From: Kofleriaceae bacterium
GTDB taxonomy: Bacteria; Myxococcota_A; Polyangia; Haliangiales; Haliangiaceae
DNA length: 63,100 nt
Direction: 5' to 3'
Assembly: GCA_018057825.1 (NCBI GenBank)
Contig: JAGPCY010000049.1
Location: 1 to 63,100 of the forward strand
The notes beneath the pieces were generated by a model, which saw nothing but the letters and a program-made list of their open reading frames with translations, did no database searches and was not told the origin of the DNA. Numbering within the stretch: the first letter of the stretch is position 1; each line of letters begins with the position of its first letter. Both the position numbers and the translations under genes were made by a program. This document shows, piece by piece, positions 44,840 to 53,457 of this stretch.

Positions 44840-45436
44840 ATGGATGAGCCAAACTGGCACGTCGTCTCGTTCGCGTCCCGCGACCAGCTCGTGACGATGC
44901 CCGACTCGATGTGCTGCAACTGCGGGACGACGACGGGGATAGAGCGTCGGCCCGCGACCCTGACGTACGCCGACCCATTCGCTGGCCAGCAGTGGCTCTC
45001 GCTGTCCGTCCCGACGTGCGCCGGGTGCGCGTCGACGCTGCGGGCTCGCGATCCCGGCGCGGGGGGGATGGGCGCGCTCGCTCTCGCGCTGGTGTTCATA
45101 GGCGTCTTCATCGCGATTCCGATCGTCGTGGCCTTCGCGCTCCCGCTGGTGATGCTCGCAGTGCTCCCGACCATGACGACCATCGGCGCGCTCGCCGCGG
45201 TGCGCGCCTGGCGTGGGCGGGCCCTGGTCGGCGCCCGGGTGACCAACTTCCAGCCGGTCCGGTTCCTCGGGACCGACGGCAGGGTCCTGCCGACCATCTT
45301 CCTCAGCTTCGCGAACCCAGCCTACGCGACCCTGGTCAGCGCCCACTGCGGGCAGCTCGGACCCGGCCCCGAGGTCGGGGCGCGCGGCCTGCCGCCGGCG
45401 CGGGTGGTGCCGAGCCGCGGTCGCGGCCCACGCTGA
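44840..45436 (+). CDS. Membrane protein with N-terminal zinc-ribbon-like Cys pairs
   Basis: A 198-aa protein. CCNCG (about residue 25) and CAGC (about 60) could bind one zinc. Two transmembrane helices follow (about 78-105), then a soluble C-terminal part. GGAGG upstream of ATG 44840 supports the start. No family recognised. The 218-bp gap before it contains nothing evident. Confidence 0.6.
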   Translation: MDEPNWHVVSFASRDQLVTMPDSMCCNCGTTTGIERRPATLTYADPFAGQQWLSLSVPTCAGCASTLRARDPGAGGMGALALALVFIGVFIAIPIVVAFALPLVMLAVLPTMTTIGALAAVRAWRGRALVGARVTNFQPVRFLGTDGRVLPTIFLSFANPAYATLVSAHCGQLGPGPEVGARGLPPARVVPSRGRGPR

Positions 45437-45477
45437 AGCCCTGGGGGCTGGTCCCTCCGGCGAGACGGCGGCGGGCG

Positions 45478-45936
45478 CTACGGGCCGGCGTCGGGGATCT
45501 CGGGATCGACCAGGAGCGCCAGGAGCTGGAGCGACTCCTGCCAGCCGGCGTAGCAGAACTCGAGCGGGATGACCGGCGGCACGCCCTCCTGGGTAATGTG
45601 CAGCTCGGTGCCGCACAGGACCTTGGTGAGCGTGACGGTCACCGACATCTGGCCCGGCAGGTTGGGATCGTCGAACTGATCGGTGTAGCGGAGCCGCTCT
45701 CCGGGGACCAGCTCGACGTAGGTGGTCGCGAACGAGTGGCTCGATCCGGTGCCGAGGTTGGTGAAGGCCATGCGGCAGGTGCCACCGACCTGGGGATCCC
45801 AGGCCAGGATCTTGGCGACGAACCCATGCGGCGCGATCCACTTCACCAGCGCCTCGGGTGTGACGAACGCCTTGTAGACGCGCTCGGGCGGAGCCCGCAG
45901 GACCCGATGCAAGCGAACGGTGTTGTCGTGGGCCAT
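45478..45936 (-). CDS. SRPBCC/AHSA1-domain protein
   Basis: A 152-aa helix-grip protein: VRLHRVLRAPPERVYKAFVTP, WIAPHGFVAKI, YVELVPGERLRYTDQF and YAGWQESLQLLALLVDP, the closing helix of this family. It is a distant relative of the SRPBCC protein at 41269 but has no ArsR partner beside it. It probably binds a lipid-like ligand. Confidence 0.88.
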   Translation of the reverse strand: MAHDNTVRLHRVLRAPPERVYKAFVTPEALVKWIAPHGFVAKILAWDPQVGGTCRMAFTNLGTGSSHSFATTYVELVPGERLRYTDQFDDPNLPGQMSVTVTLTKVLCGTELHITQEGVPPVIPLEFCYAGWQESLQLLALLVDPEIPDAGP

Positions 45937-46000
45937 GGCCGACGCTACCGGCGAAGTGCCCCCGACGCCAGCGGTGCGGACGGCGCCGGTTCGTCGGGAG

Positions 46001-46594
46001 TCATCCCGGCGTGAGGCCGAGGCCAGGCCGGCGCGGCAGGGCGCGCGACTCGGTGCGCGTCAGCGGCGTCGCGACCAGGACGGCGCGCTCGAGCGCCGGG
46101 CCCGCGCTCGACACGGTCACCTTCAGGCGGCGCGCGCGCGCGGAGCTGTCGACGACGAACCCGATCGAGGAGGTGGTGGCGGAGGACGCGACGCCGGTGG
46201 CGATGACCTTGTCATCCCATTCCCAGGCGAAGGTGAACGGCGCGTGGGCGGCGAGGTCGGCGCCGGTGACCTCGGCGGTCGCGCTGACCCGCCAGGTCGA
46301 GACGTCGTAGGTCTCGACGCTGACGACGATCCGCGGACCGCCGTGGCCGAGGCCGGGCGCCAACGTGACCGTGGTCGAGTCGTCGCGCTTCGCCTCATCG
46401 TGGGGCCTGGCCAGGCGCCGCGACGGCTCGCCCGGGGCGCCGCCGTGGAGCGCGACCGCGAGGGACGCCTCGACGTCGGTGGCGGGCGTCAGCTCCTCGG
46501 GCTGCGTGGCCAGCGCGCAGCCGACGCGCTCGGCGCGATAGCGCTGGTGGAGCGCCTCGACCTGTTGCGCGGGCGGAACGCAGGGTTCAGGCAT
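46001..46594 (-). CDS. Hypothetical protein, 197 aa
   Basis: No signal peptide and no recognised family. The C-terminal 110 residues read as a beta-sandwich-like module (RIVVSVETYDVSTWRVSATAE, FTFAWEWDDKVIATG, SIGFVVDSS), somewhat like PKD or Ig folds. An 18-bp palindrome lies 59 bp upstream of its ATG. Confidence 0.55.
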   Translation of the reverse strand: MPEPCVPPAQQVEALHQRYRAERVGCALATQPEELTPATDVEASLAVALHGGAPGEPSRRLARPHDEAKRDDSTTVTLAPGLGHGGPRIVVSVETYDVSTWRVSATAEVTGADLAAHAPFTFAWEWDDKVIATGVASSATTSSIGFVVDSSARARRLKVTVSSAGPALERAVLVATPLTRTESRALPRRPGLGLTPG

Positions 46595-46631
46595 GGCCGC
46601 CGCGTTTGCAGACCGCGGGCCACGCCGAACT

Positions 46632-46670
46632 GCCTGTGATCAGGCGGCCGACCGTCCACTCGAGTGGACG
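46632..46670. promoter_or_regulatory. Two adjacent inverted repeats, including an 18-bp perfect palindrome
   Basis: GCCTGTGATCAGGC (46632-46645) is followed 8 bases later by CGTCCACTCGAGTGGACG (46653-46670), a perfect 18-bp palindrome. They lie between the end of the SDR gene and the start of the 46594 gene, both on the minus strand. They could be an operator for the latter or an SDR-gene terminator. Confidence 0.45.
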
Positions 46671-46723
46671 ACCACGCGCTCGACGTCAGCCGGTCTGGAC
46701 GGCGTCGCACCGGCGCCGCGCGC

Positions 46724-47701
46724 TCACGGCGCCAGCCCGCCCCGCTCGACCACCCAGCGCCACAGCCGCGCGCGCTCCTCGGGGGTGTCGGAGCGCCGGG
46801 TCGAGGCCAGGCGATGGATCGGACGCGCGCGCCGGTCGTGCCAGAAGCCGCCGCTGGTCGCCAGGGGAGCGCCGTCGTCGACGGCCAGCCAGATCAAGGT
46901 GTCGGCGCCGTCGGCCGGCGTCCGCAGCAAGGGCCCGACGATCCGGCGGAAGGTCGGCAGCGAACGCGCGACGCCCGGGGTGTCGGCCCAGCCGGGGTGC
47001 ATCGCGTGGACGACGATCCGATCGGCGCGCAGTCGCTCGGCCCACTGCTCGACCAGCGTCACCTGGGCGCGCTTGGCCCGGGCGTAGGCGGTGGTGCCGT
47101 CGTAGTCGGCGGCGGACATCTCCAGGCGGTCGACCGCCAAGGGCTCGCTGTACATCCCGCCCGACGACACCCAGAGCACCCGCGACGGCGCAGCGGCCCG
47201 GAGCGCGGGCAGGAGCAGGGCCGTCAAGAGGCACGGGCCCACGACCTGACTCGCGACCGTGAGCTCGAGCCCCTGCGGGCTGGTCTGGCGGACGTCATCG
47301 AGGGCGCCGGCGTTGTGGATCAGCACGTCGATCGCGCGATGACGCGCGAGCAGCTCCCCCGCCGCCCGGCGCAGCGCCACGAGGTCCCCGGTGTCGGCGA
47401 CCGTGAAGCTGATCGCGGCGTGGCCGGTCTCGTGCCGGAGCGCCGCACACGTGGCCTCGGCCTTGGCCGGGTTGCGCGCAAGGAGCTCGACGGTCGCGCC
47501 CAGGCGCGCGAAGGTGCGGGCCGCTTCCAGCCCGAGCCCCGAGGTCGCGCCGGTCAGGACCACGACCCGCCCGGCGAGCCGCGGTCCTTCGAGACGCGCC
47601 CAGTGGTCGAGGCGTCGCCGCACCGCCGAGCCGACCCGCGTGAAGCTGCCGAGCACGCTCCACTCGAGCGCCGCGTCGACGCGATCGGACACGTTGCTCA
47701 T
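46724..47701 (-). CDS. Short-chain dehydrogenase/reductase (DHRS12-like)
   Basis: A 325-aa SDR: cofactor motif TGATSGLG, HNAG strand, WVSSGG with the catalytic Ser, and YARAKRAQ with Tyr and Lys. About 45 residues precede the Rossmann core (WSVLGSFTRVGSAVRRRLDHW), as in DHRS12-type enzymes of eukaryotes and actinobacteria. Substrate unknown. ATG 47701 gives this full N-terminus. Confidence 0.9.
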   Translation of the reverse strand: MSNVSDRVDAALEWSVLGSFTRVGSAVRRRLDHWARLEGPRLAGRVVVLTGATSGLGLEAARTFARLGATVELLARNPAKAEATCAALRHETGHAAISFTVADTGDLVALRRAAGELLARHRAIDVLIHNAGALDDVRQTSPQGLELTVASQVVGPCLLTALLLPALRAAAPSRVLWVSSGGMYSEPLAVDRLEMSAADYDGTTAYARAKRAQVTLVEQWAERLRADRIVVHAMHPGWADTPGVARSLPTFRRIVGPLLRTPADGADTLIWLAVDDGAPLATSGGFWHDRRARPIHRLASTRRSDTPEERARLWRWVVERGGLAP

Positions 47702-47763
47702 CGGGACACCTCGACGCCACCGTAGCACTCGATCGCCGGTCGTGACCGCGGATCGAGTCCGCG

Positions 47764-48336
47764 CTAGCAACTGATCGTCGGCGCGTTGTCGCTCTTGAAG
47801 CTGCCGGACCGGCTGCCGCTCACGACCGAGTAGCCAGACGGGAAGGTGATCGTGTAGGCCGCCTCGGTGCGGTAGAGCGAGGTCCCCGAACAGACGCCGC
47901 TGGTGTTGACGGTCAGGGCGATGTCCTGGCGGGAGATGTTGGAGCTCTTCCAGCGGAAGCCGCCCTTGTTCAGGTAGCTCGTCAGGGAGATGTTGCTGAC
48001 GTACTTGTCGCAGGTGACCTTCGACACCCCGTACACCACCTTCACGGTCCCGAACTTGTAGGGGTCCTGCGCCGTGATCGAGCACGTGATGCTCTTCGTG
48101 CCGTTCGACGCGATCACGGTGCGCTTCGCGAGCGCGGCGGTCGGTGCCTCGAGCTCGGGATCGCGCTCGGGATCGCGACCGGCCGGCGCGGACTGCCGCT
48201 CGGCGGCCTCGGTCTCCTCCGCCAGATCGAGCTCCCCGTCGTCGGGCTCCTCGAGGCACCCCGCGAGGGACGCGAGCAAGGACAGCGCGAGGACGGGACG
48301 GCAGATCGACGCGACGATGGACGGCGTGGTGGGCAT
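47764..48336 (-). CDS. Lipoprotein of unknown function
   Basis: A 190-aa protein with leader LALSLLASLAGCLE (lipobox) and an acidic Glu/Asp linker. The beta-rich domain of about 110 residues holds four Cys (ITCSI, VTCDKY, GVCSG, terminal ISC), likely two disulphides, and a stretch of lower GC than its neighbours (YVSNISLTSYLNKGG). No family recognised. Confidence 0.72.
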   Translation of the reverse strand: MPTTPSIVASICRPVLALSLLASLAGCLEEPDDGELDLAEETEAAERQSAPAGRDPERDPELEAPTAALAKRTVIASNGTKSITCSITAQDPYKFGTVKVVYGVSKVTCDKYVSNISLTSYLNKGGFRWKSSNISRQDIALTVNTSGVCSGTSLYRTEAAYTITFPSGYSVVSGSRSGSFKSDNAPTISC

Positions 48337-48466
48337 TGCGACAACTCCTGGTTGGATGGACGGCCTGCCGAGCGGACGGCACTACCGCGGCCCGGCGACG
48401 CAGACTCACTGCAACCGTTGGACCCGCGTAGGCCCTCGACACCGCGAGGGGCTCGCCGGTGACGTC

Positions 48467-48494
48467 GTTCAAGGCTTGAACGATCTGTTCAAGC
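48467..48494. promoter_or_regulatory. GTTCAAG-type repeats in a divergent promoter region
   Basis: GTTCAA-GGC-TTGAAC (48467-48481) is a perfect inverted repeat. Five bases later GTTCAAGC (48487-48494) repeats its left arm. They lie between the divergent lipoprotein (48336) and CAP-domain (48597) genes, suggesting a shared operator. Confidence 0.4.
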
Positions 48495-48596
48495 CCTGGG
48501 CGAGCTGTTCGCGGCGTGAGCAGTGCCGACCACGCTCGGGCGCAGGGCCACGCGCGACCGGTGGCGTCGGGCGTCGGGGTCGGGCACCCTCGGGTC

Positions 48597-49745
48597 ATGT
48601 TCCGCCTCGGCCGGCTCCTGGCGATCGCGCTCATCGCGTGCACGCCGCGCGGCCCCGTGCGGCCGGCGATCGACGCGCCAGCGGACGGGGCCGGGACGAC
48701 CACACCGACGGCGACCACGGCGCGGGACCAGGTCCTGGCCGCGGCGACGGCGCGGTTTGTGGCCGAGCGGGCCGCGCCGATCCACGACGTGGCGCTCGAC
48801 GCCGTGGCGCAGGTGGTCGCGAACAGCGCGAGCACCGGCTACGTGGTGGCGACCGCGGGCCTGCGCACCGCCCTCGCGACCCACCTCGGCACCGGCCTCG
48901 ATCCGTACGTCTTGACGGCGCGCGGCGACGGCGCGGCGATCGTCGCCCAGCTCGCGCCGGCGCTGGCCGAGCTGCGGGGCGCGGCCGGCATCGCCGCGGT
49001 CGGGGTGGCCGCGGTCCCGAGCGCGGACGGCGAGGTGGTGGCCGTGGTGGCGATGCCGCCGCCGACCTCGCCGATCGCGATCGAGCGCGACGGCGTGCGC
49101 GCGCGCGTGCTCGTCCCGTGGTCTTGGCCCGCGGCGCCGCGCGCCTTCGTCGTCACCGACGCGGGCACCCGCCGACTCGACGTGACCCAGGGCGCGCGCG
49201 GCGCGGAGCTGACGTTCGACTGCACGCCTGGCGGCAGCCCCACGATCGAGTTCGAGGCCGGCGACCTCCTGGTCGCGAGCGTGGTGAACGTGTGCACCCC
49301 GGCGCCGCCGAGCGCGGCCAGCGCGGTCGAGGTCGGGCCGACGGCCCGGACCGCGGTCGAGATCGAGCAGCGGCTCTTCGAGCTGATCAACCGCGATCGG
49401 GTCGCGACCGGACGAGCGGCGTTGGCCTGGGACCCGCAGGCTCACGCCATGGCCCGTCGCCATTCGGCGCGGATGGCGACCCTCGACTTCATGGGACACG
49501 TCGCGCCCGACGGCGAGACCTTGCCGGACCGCGTCGCGCGGGCGCGCTTGCCAGCGGCGCAGACCTTCGAGAACGTCGGGCTCGCCGACGGCCCCGGCCG
49601 GGCCCACGACGCGTTCCTGGCCAGCCCAGGTCATCGGCGCAACCTGATGATCGACGAGGCCCGGCGCGGCGCGATCGGCGTGGCGCCGAGCCGACGCGAG
49701 CCCGGCCGGTTCTACGTCACCGAGATCCTGTTCGAGCCGCGGTGA
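48597..49745 (+). CDS. CAP-domain (SCP/PR-1) lipoprotein
   Basis: A 382-aa protein. The leader FRLGRLLAIALIACTP has a lipobox Cys and is followed by a Thr-rich linker. Residues about 45-235 form an unassigned domain. The C-terminal 130 residues are a CAP domain: EQRLFELINRDR, MARRHSARMA, FMGHVAPDG, FENVG and SPGHRRNLM carry the His/Glu residues of the CAP cavity. CAP proteins bind sterols/lipids or metal at the cell surface; the role here is unknown. Confidence 0.88.
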   Translation: MFRLGRLLAIALIACTPRGPVRPAIDAPADGAGTTTPTATTARDQVLAAATARFVAERAAPIHDVALDAVAQVVANSASTGYVVATAGLRTALATHLGTGLDPYVLTARGDGAAIVAQLAPALAELRGAAGIAAVGVAAVPSADGEVVAVVAMPPPTSPIAIERDGVRARVLVPWSWPAAPRAFVVTDAGTRRLDVTQGARGAELTFDCTPGGSPTIEFEAGDLLVASVVNVCTPAPPSAASAVEVGPTARTAVEIEQRLFELINRDRVATGRAALAWDPQAHAMARRHSARMATLDFMGHVAPDGETLPDRVARARLPAAQTFENVGLADGPGRAHDAFLASPGHRRNLMIDEARRGAIGVAPSRREPGRFYVTEILFEPR

Positions 49746-49793
49746 GGTGCGCCGGCTTGCGCGGGCCCGCCACCGTGCGAACCTCGGTCGCCG

Positions 49794-50483
49794 ATGCGCT
49801 ACGCCGCGCTCCTGTTCGACCTCGACCACACCCTGTTCGACTCCGACGCCTCGGAGGCCCAGGCCTTCGCCTACGCGATGGAGGTCGCGGGCGTCGCCGA
49901 GCCAGGGCCCCACTTCGCGGCCTATGCGGCGATCAACCGTGGGCTGTGGCTCCAGGTCGAGCGCGGCGAGCTGCCGACCACGGCGATCAAGCGGCTGCGC
50001 TTCGAACGCCTGGTGACCGAGCGCGCGCTCGACGCCGACCCGGGCCTGCTGGCGGAGGCCTTCCTCGACGGCCTGGGCCGGTTCGGCGAGCTATATCCCG
50101 GGGCCCATGAGGTCCTGGCGGCCCTGGCTGACCTGGACGACCTGGGCCTGGCGCTCGTCACCAACGGCCTGTCCGAGGTGCAGCGGGCGCGGATCGCCCG
50201 GCTCGGTCTCGACCGATACTTCGACGCGATCGTGGTGTCGGCCGAGGTCGGCGTCGCCAAGCCGGCGCCGGCGATCTTCGACCGCGCGCTCGGCGACCTC
50301 GGCGGACCACCGCGGGCCCGGACCCTGATGATCGGCGACAGCTTCACCTCGGACCTGCGCGGCGGCCGCGACGCCGGGCTCGCCACCTGCTGGTACAACC
50401 CGCAGCGCCGCGCCGCCGCCGCGCCGGAGCTGGTCGATCACGAGATCGCGGCCCACGCCGAGGTGCTCGCGCTCGTCGGATAG
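49794..50483 (+). CDS. HAD-family hydrolase (YjjG-like)
   Basis: A 229-aa HAD protein with LLFDLDHTLFDSD (nucleophile motif I; His replaces the usual Gly), a helical cap, LVTNGLSEVQ (motif II), VAKPAPAIF (Lys) and MIGDSFTSD (motif IV). DHTL and TNG are typical of YjjG/YfnB nucleotidases that dephosphorylate non-canonical nucleoside monophosphates. Confidence 0.88.
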   Translation: MRYAALLFDLDHTLFDSDASEAQAFAYAMEVAGVAEPGPHFAAYAAINRGLWLQVERGELPTTAIKRLRFERLVTERALDADPGLLAEAFLDGLGRFGELYPGAHEVLAALADLDDLGLALVTNGLSEVQRARIARLGLDRYFDAIVVSAEVGVAKPAPAIFDRALGDLGGPPRARTLMIGDSFTSDLRGGRDAGLATCWYNPQRRAAAAPELVDHEIAAHAEVLALVG

Positions 50484-50507
50484 CCCAGGGCGGCGCCCGA
50501 CGGACCG

Positions 50508-51227
50508 TCACCGGCAGTCGGGCCCGAGCGGGAAGCCGTCGGCAGGGGCGCGGGCCATGCGTCGCGCCGTGGCGGCGTCCCACCGGCCGTGCTCGCGGAT
50601 CCGATCGTCAGGATGGTTGCGATTCCACAAGCGCTGGAACGCCCGCACGCCGAGGCGACGGAGATCGATCTTGCCGCGACCGCGGTAGTCGAAGTGGACG
50701 ACGTCGCGGCGCCCGAACCAGCGGAACCCGCGGGCGGTGAGGCGGTCGCGCCAGGCGGAGTGGTCGGGCACGTCGATGGCCAGCCCGGACTCGTGGTTGG
50801 AGCTGCCGGGGGCCGCGGCGAGGGTCACGACCTCGCAGCAGGTCCGGCTGCGATACCAGGCGTGATAGACGTATTGCTGCGCGACGGTGCGCGTCGTCGA
50901 GTAGAGCCACAGCGGCGAGCCGTCGGCGGCGGCCCGCAGGGCCCGCGCGGCCGCGGCGTTGAGCACCGGCGACGCGTTGGCGCCGAGCGCGACGCCCGGG
51001 AGGTCGTCGATGGCGGCGAGCGCACCGGGGCGCAGGCACATCATCTCGGCCAAGACCTGGTCCGACAGCGGGCGGACCGCGACCGCCGTGCACTGCGTGC
51101 GGGCGACCTCGGCGACGGTGAGGCCGCGGCTGCCCTGCGGCCCGCCAACGAGGTCGTCGTCGGCGCGGGCCGACGAGATCAAGGCGCCGATCGCGGCCAC
51201 GATGACGCTGGGCGTGCGGGGTGACAT
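50508..51227 (-). CDS. M15-type D-Ala-D-Ala carboxypeptidase
   Basis: A 239-aa exported protein (leader SVIVAAIGALISSARAD). Zinc-site motifs are SSNHESGLAIDV (His, Asp) and DVVHFDY (His), as in VanY/M15 peptidases that trim peptidoglycan stems. Cys residues occur as a CC pair. The last 50 residues (FQRLWNRNHPDDRIREHGRW) resemble a peptidoglycan-binding repeat. ATG 51227 was chosen over GTG 51251 because the signal peptide starts there. Confidence 0.88.
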   Translation of the reverse strand: MSPRTPSVIVAAIGALISSARADDDLVGGPQGSRGLTVAEVARTQCTAVAVRPLSDQVLAEMMCLRPGALAAIDDLPGVALGANASPVLNAAAARALRAAADGSPLWLYSTTRTVAQQYVYHAWYRSRTCCEVVTLAAAPGSSNHESGLAIDVPDHSAWRDRLTARGFRWFGRRDVVHFDYRGRGKIDLRRLGVRAFQRLWNRNHPDDRIREHGRWDAATARRMARAPADGFPLGPDCR

Positions 51228-51329
51228 GGACTCTGTAACGCCCAAGGACACGGCCCGACCTGGCGCGGTTGCAGCCCGGCCCGGCCTCGGCCTCGCCCGC
51301 CCCGACGGGTGGCGCGCGGCGAGGCCCGA

Positions 51330-52592
51330 TCAGCGGGCGGCGCGGGCGGTCAACGCCACGACCACCTGGCCACCGATCGCGGCCCGTGGCGCGCGATCGC
51401 CGTCGAGCCGCGCGTACGGTGAGCGCCCGAACTCGCCGTAGGCATCGGCGCGCAGATGCTCGGTCAGGCTCGTGCCCAGCGAGGCCGACAGGCCGACGGC
51501 GTGATCGACGGAGCGACCGGCGTCGCGGGTCCAGGTCCGGGTGCGGGTCGCGAACGGCGCCAGGGAGAAGCGGGCGCGACCGGACACGCCGTCGACGCCG
51601 GCCGCGACCCGGTCCTCGGCGGCGACGTTGCCGTCGAAGGTCGGAAAGACGGTGCGCGCGGCCTCGGCGCGGAGCGACAGCGACTCGGTCGCGATGCTCG
51701 CGGTCACCGCCCCGACCGGGATCGTGAGCACCGGCAGGCCGGCCCCGTCGATGGTCTCGCTCCACTGGTCGACGACCTCGCCGTTGACCTTGGTCTCGCT
51801 CGAGGCGGTGAGCTTGCCGCCGGTGAAGCCCCAACCGCCGTGGGCCGCGACCGACCACCCGTCGCGATCGATCCGCAGCCGGACCGGCGCGACCGTGAAC
51901 GCGGTGCCGCCGCGATCGTCGGCGCCGACCTTCAGCCCAGCCCCTTCGACCACGCCGAGCTCGAGCTTGGCGTCGGTGGTGCGCCCGGCGAAGCGGTAGG
52001 CGTAGGTCGACATCCCGAACTCGAGCTGCGCGCTCCGCCCGTCGCCGTCGTCATCGCGCTGTTGGACCACGCTGTGTCCGAGGGTGATCATCATGAACGA
52101 ATGACGATGCCGGCTGTCGCGCCGCCACAGCTCGCCACCGCCGACGGTGAGGCGCTCGGTCGAGCCGTCGTAGCGACGGCGCCACAGCGAACGTCGGCCA
52201 TCGAGGGCCGGCGCGACCGCGACCTCGTGGGCGCCGCTGAACGCCAGGGTCAGGCCGACCCGCGACAGACACAGCGACCATTGCGCGCTGCCGACCGCGC
52301 GCTCGGCGACCTGGGGACGCAGCCGGCCCTGCACGGCGCCGCTGATCAGGTCGCAGCCGATCCCTGACAGCGCCGCCGCGGCCCCAACGCCGACGTCGAC
52401 CGGGCTCGCGGTGCCGGCCGCGAGCTGCGCGAACGCGGCGCCGCGCCAGTAGGGTCCGGTGGCCTCCTCCGACAGCAGATCGCGGCGCGGCGCGAGGTCG
52501 AGCTGGGCTGCGCCGAGGGCCAGCTCGGCGGGCTGGGCGACAGCCGTCGCGGTCAGGCCCGCGAGCGCCGCGACGATGACGAGCCGGGTCAT
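51330..52592 (-). CDS. Exported outer-membrane-like protein, 420 aa
   Basis: The leader LVIVAALAGLTATAVAQPAE is a signal peptide. The mature 400 residues are beta-rich with frequent Arg/Asp and short turns (AYRFAGRTTDAKLELGV, FATRTRTWTRDAGRS), consistent with a large barrel of the outer membrane. No family recognised. GC-rich codon use is uniform. Confidence 0.65.
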   Translation of the reverse strand: MTRLVIVAALAGLTATAVAQPAELALGAAQLDLAPRRDLLSEEATGPYWRGAAFAQLAAGTASPVDVGVGAAAALSGIGCDLISGAVQGRLRPQVAERAVGSAQWSLCLSRVGLTLAFSGAHEVAVAPALDGRRSLWRRRYDGSTERLTVGGGELWRRDSRHRHSFMMITLGHSVVQQRDDDGDGRSAQLEFGMSTYAYRFAGRTTDAKLELGVVEGAGLKVGADDRGGTAFTVAPVRLRIDRDGWSVAAHGGWGFTGGKLTASSETKVNGEVVDQWSETIDGAGLPVLTIPVGAVTASIATESLSLRAEAARTVFPTFDGNVAAEDRVAAGVDGVSGRARFSLAPFATRTRTWTRDAGRSVDHAVGLSASLGTSLTEHLRADAYGEFGRSPYARLDGDRAPRAAIGGQVVVALTARAAR

Positions 52593-52726
52593 GGCACCGC
52601 ACCGGTGCAATGGCCGGTCCAGTCGTCAAGGTACTGATCCCTCAGTCAGAAACGGGCGGCTCGGTGGCCGACGCGACCACGATCCACCACCCACCTGTTC
52701 GATCCTCCGCCGCCGACGACCGGGGC

Positions 52727-53410
52727 TCAGACGCCGTCGCAGACCGGGGCCGAAGCGCACACGCCCGCGGTCCCGGCGGCCGGGATCGCCCCTGCGCACC
52801 GTCCGCCGGAGCACTGGCCATCGACCTGGCAGGCCGCGCCGTCGGCGAGGGTGGCCACGCACACCGGATCGCCGACGCCGGTCGGCTGGCACACCGCGCC
52901 CGCGACGCACCGCGTGCCGCACGGCTCGCCGACGGCCGGGACGGCCTTGCACGTGCGGGGGCTGTCCTCGCTGGCCTCGCCGCACCAGCCCGACGCGCAC
53001 ACGCCGTCGTCGTCGCAGGCGTCGCCGTTGGCGATCGCGCCGCGCACCGCGCGGGCGCAGGTCGCCTCGATCGCCGCGAACTGACCGCAGGTCGCGGCCG
53101 CGAGCTCGCGCTGACACGCGGCCATGGCCTCGCGATCGAGCTGGACCTGACCGGCGCGCAGCCGCTCTTCGACCGCTGCCGCCTTGGCGACGAAGGTGCC
53201 GGCGCACTGCTCGGGGCTGGTGAAGCCGAACTCCGCGGCGATCGGCGCCAGCTCGGCGGCGTCGCAACAGCGCGCGACGGCCCCACACCAGGCCGCGGCG
53301 ACCTCGCGGGTCGCAGCGGCGTAGTGCTCGGCGTCAGAAGGGGGGCCCTCGTCACCGCAAGCGGCGAGCGCGAGGACAGAGACGAGGGCGAGGATCGGCG
53401 AGGTGCGCAT
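52727..53410 (-). CDS. Cysteine-rich lipoprotein
   Basis: A 227-aa protein. The leader ILALVSVLALAACGDE has a lipobox. A helical half (residues 25-135) holds a few Cys (AAWCGAVARCC, CQRELAAATCG); a Dickkopf-like half follows with many Cys (DACDDDGVCASGWCG, CQVDGQCSGGRC). These two-part proteins are common surface lipoproteins in Nannocystaceae and relatives. Role unknown. The upstream DG-rich lipoprotein on the same strand is 47 bp away, so they may be co-expressed. Confidence 0.8.
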   Translation of the reverse strand: MRTSPILALVSVLALAACGDEGPPSDAEHYAAATREVAAAWCGAVARCCDAAELAPIAAEFGFTSPEQCAGTFVAKAAAVEERLRAGQVQLDREAMAACQRELAAATCGQFAAIEATCARAVRGAIANGDACDDDGVCASGWCGEASEDSPRTCKAVPAVGEPCGTRCVAGAVCQPTGVGDPVCVATLADGAACQVDGQCSGGRCAGAIPAAGTAGVCASAPVCDGV

Positions 53411-53457
53411 AGGGCTCCTGGGAGAAGGCGAGAGGATCGTGATCGCGAGGGGCGGCC

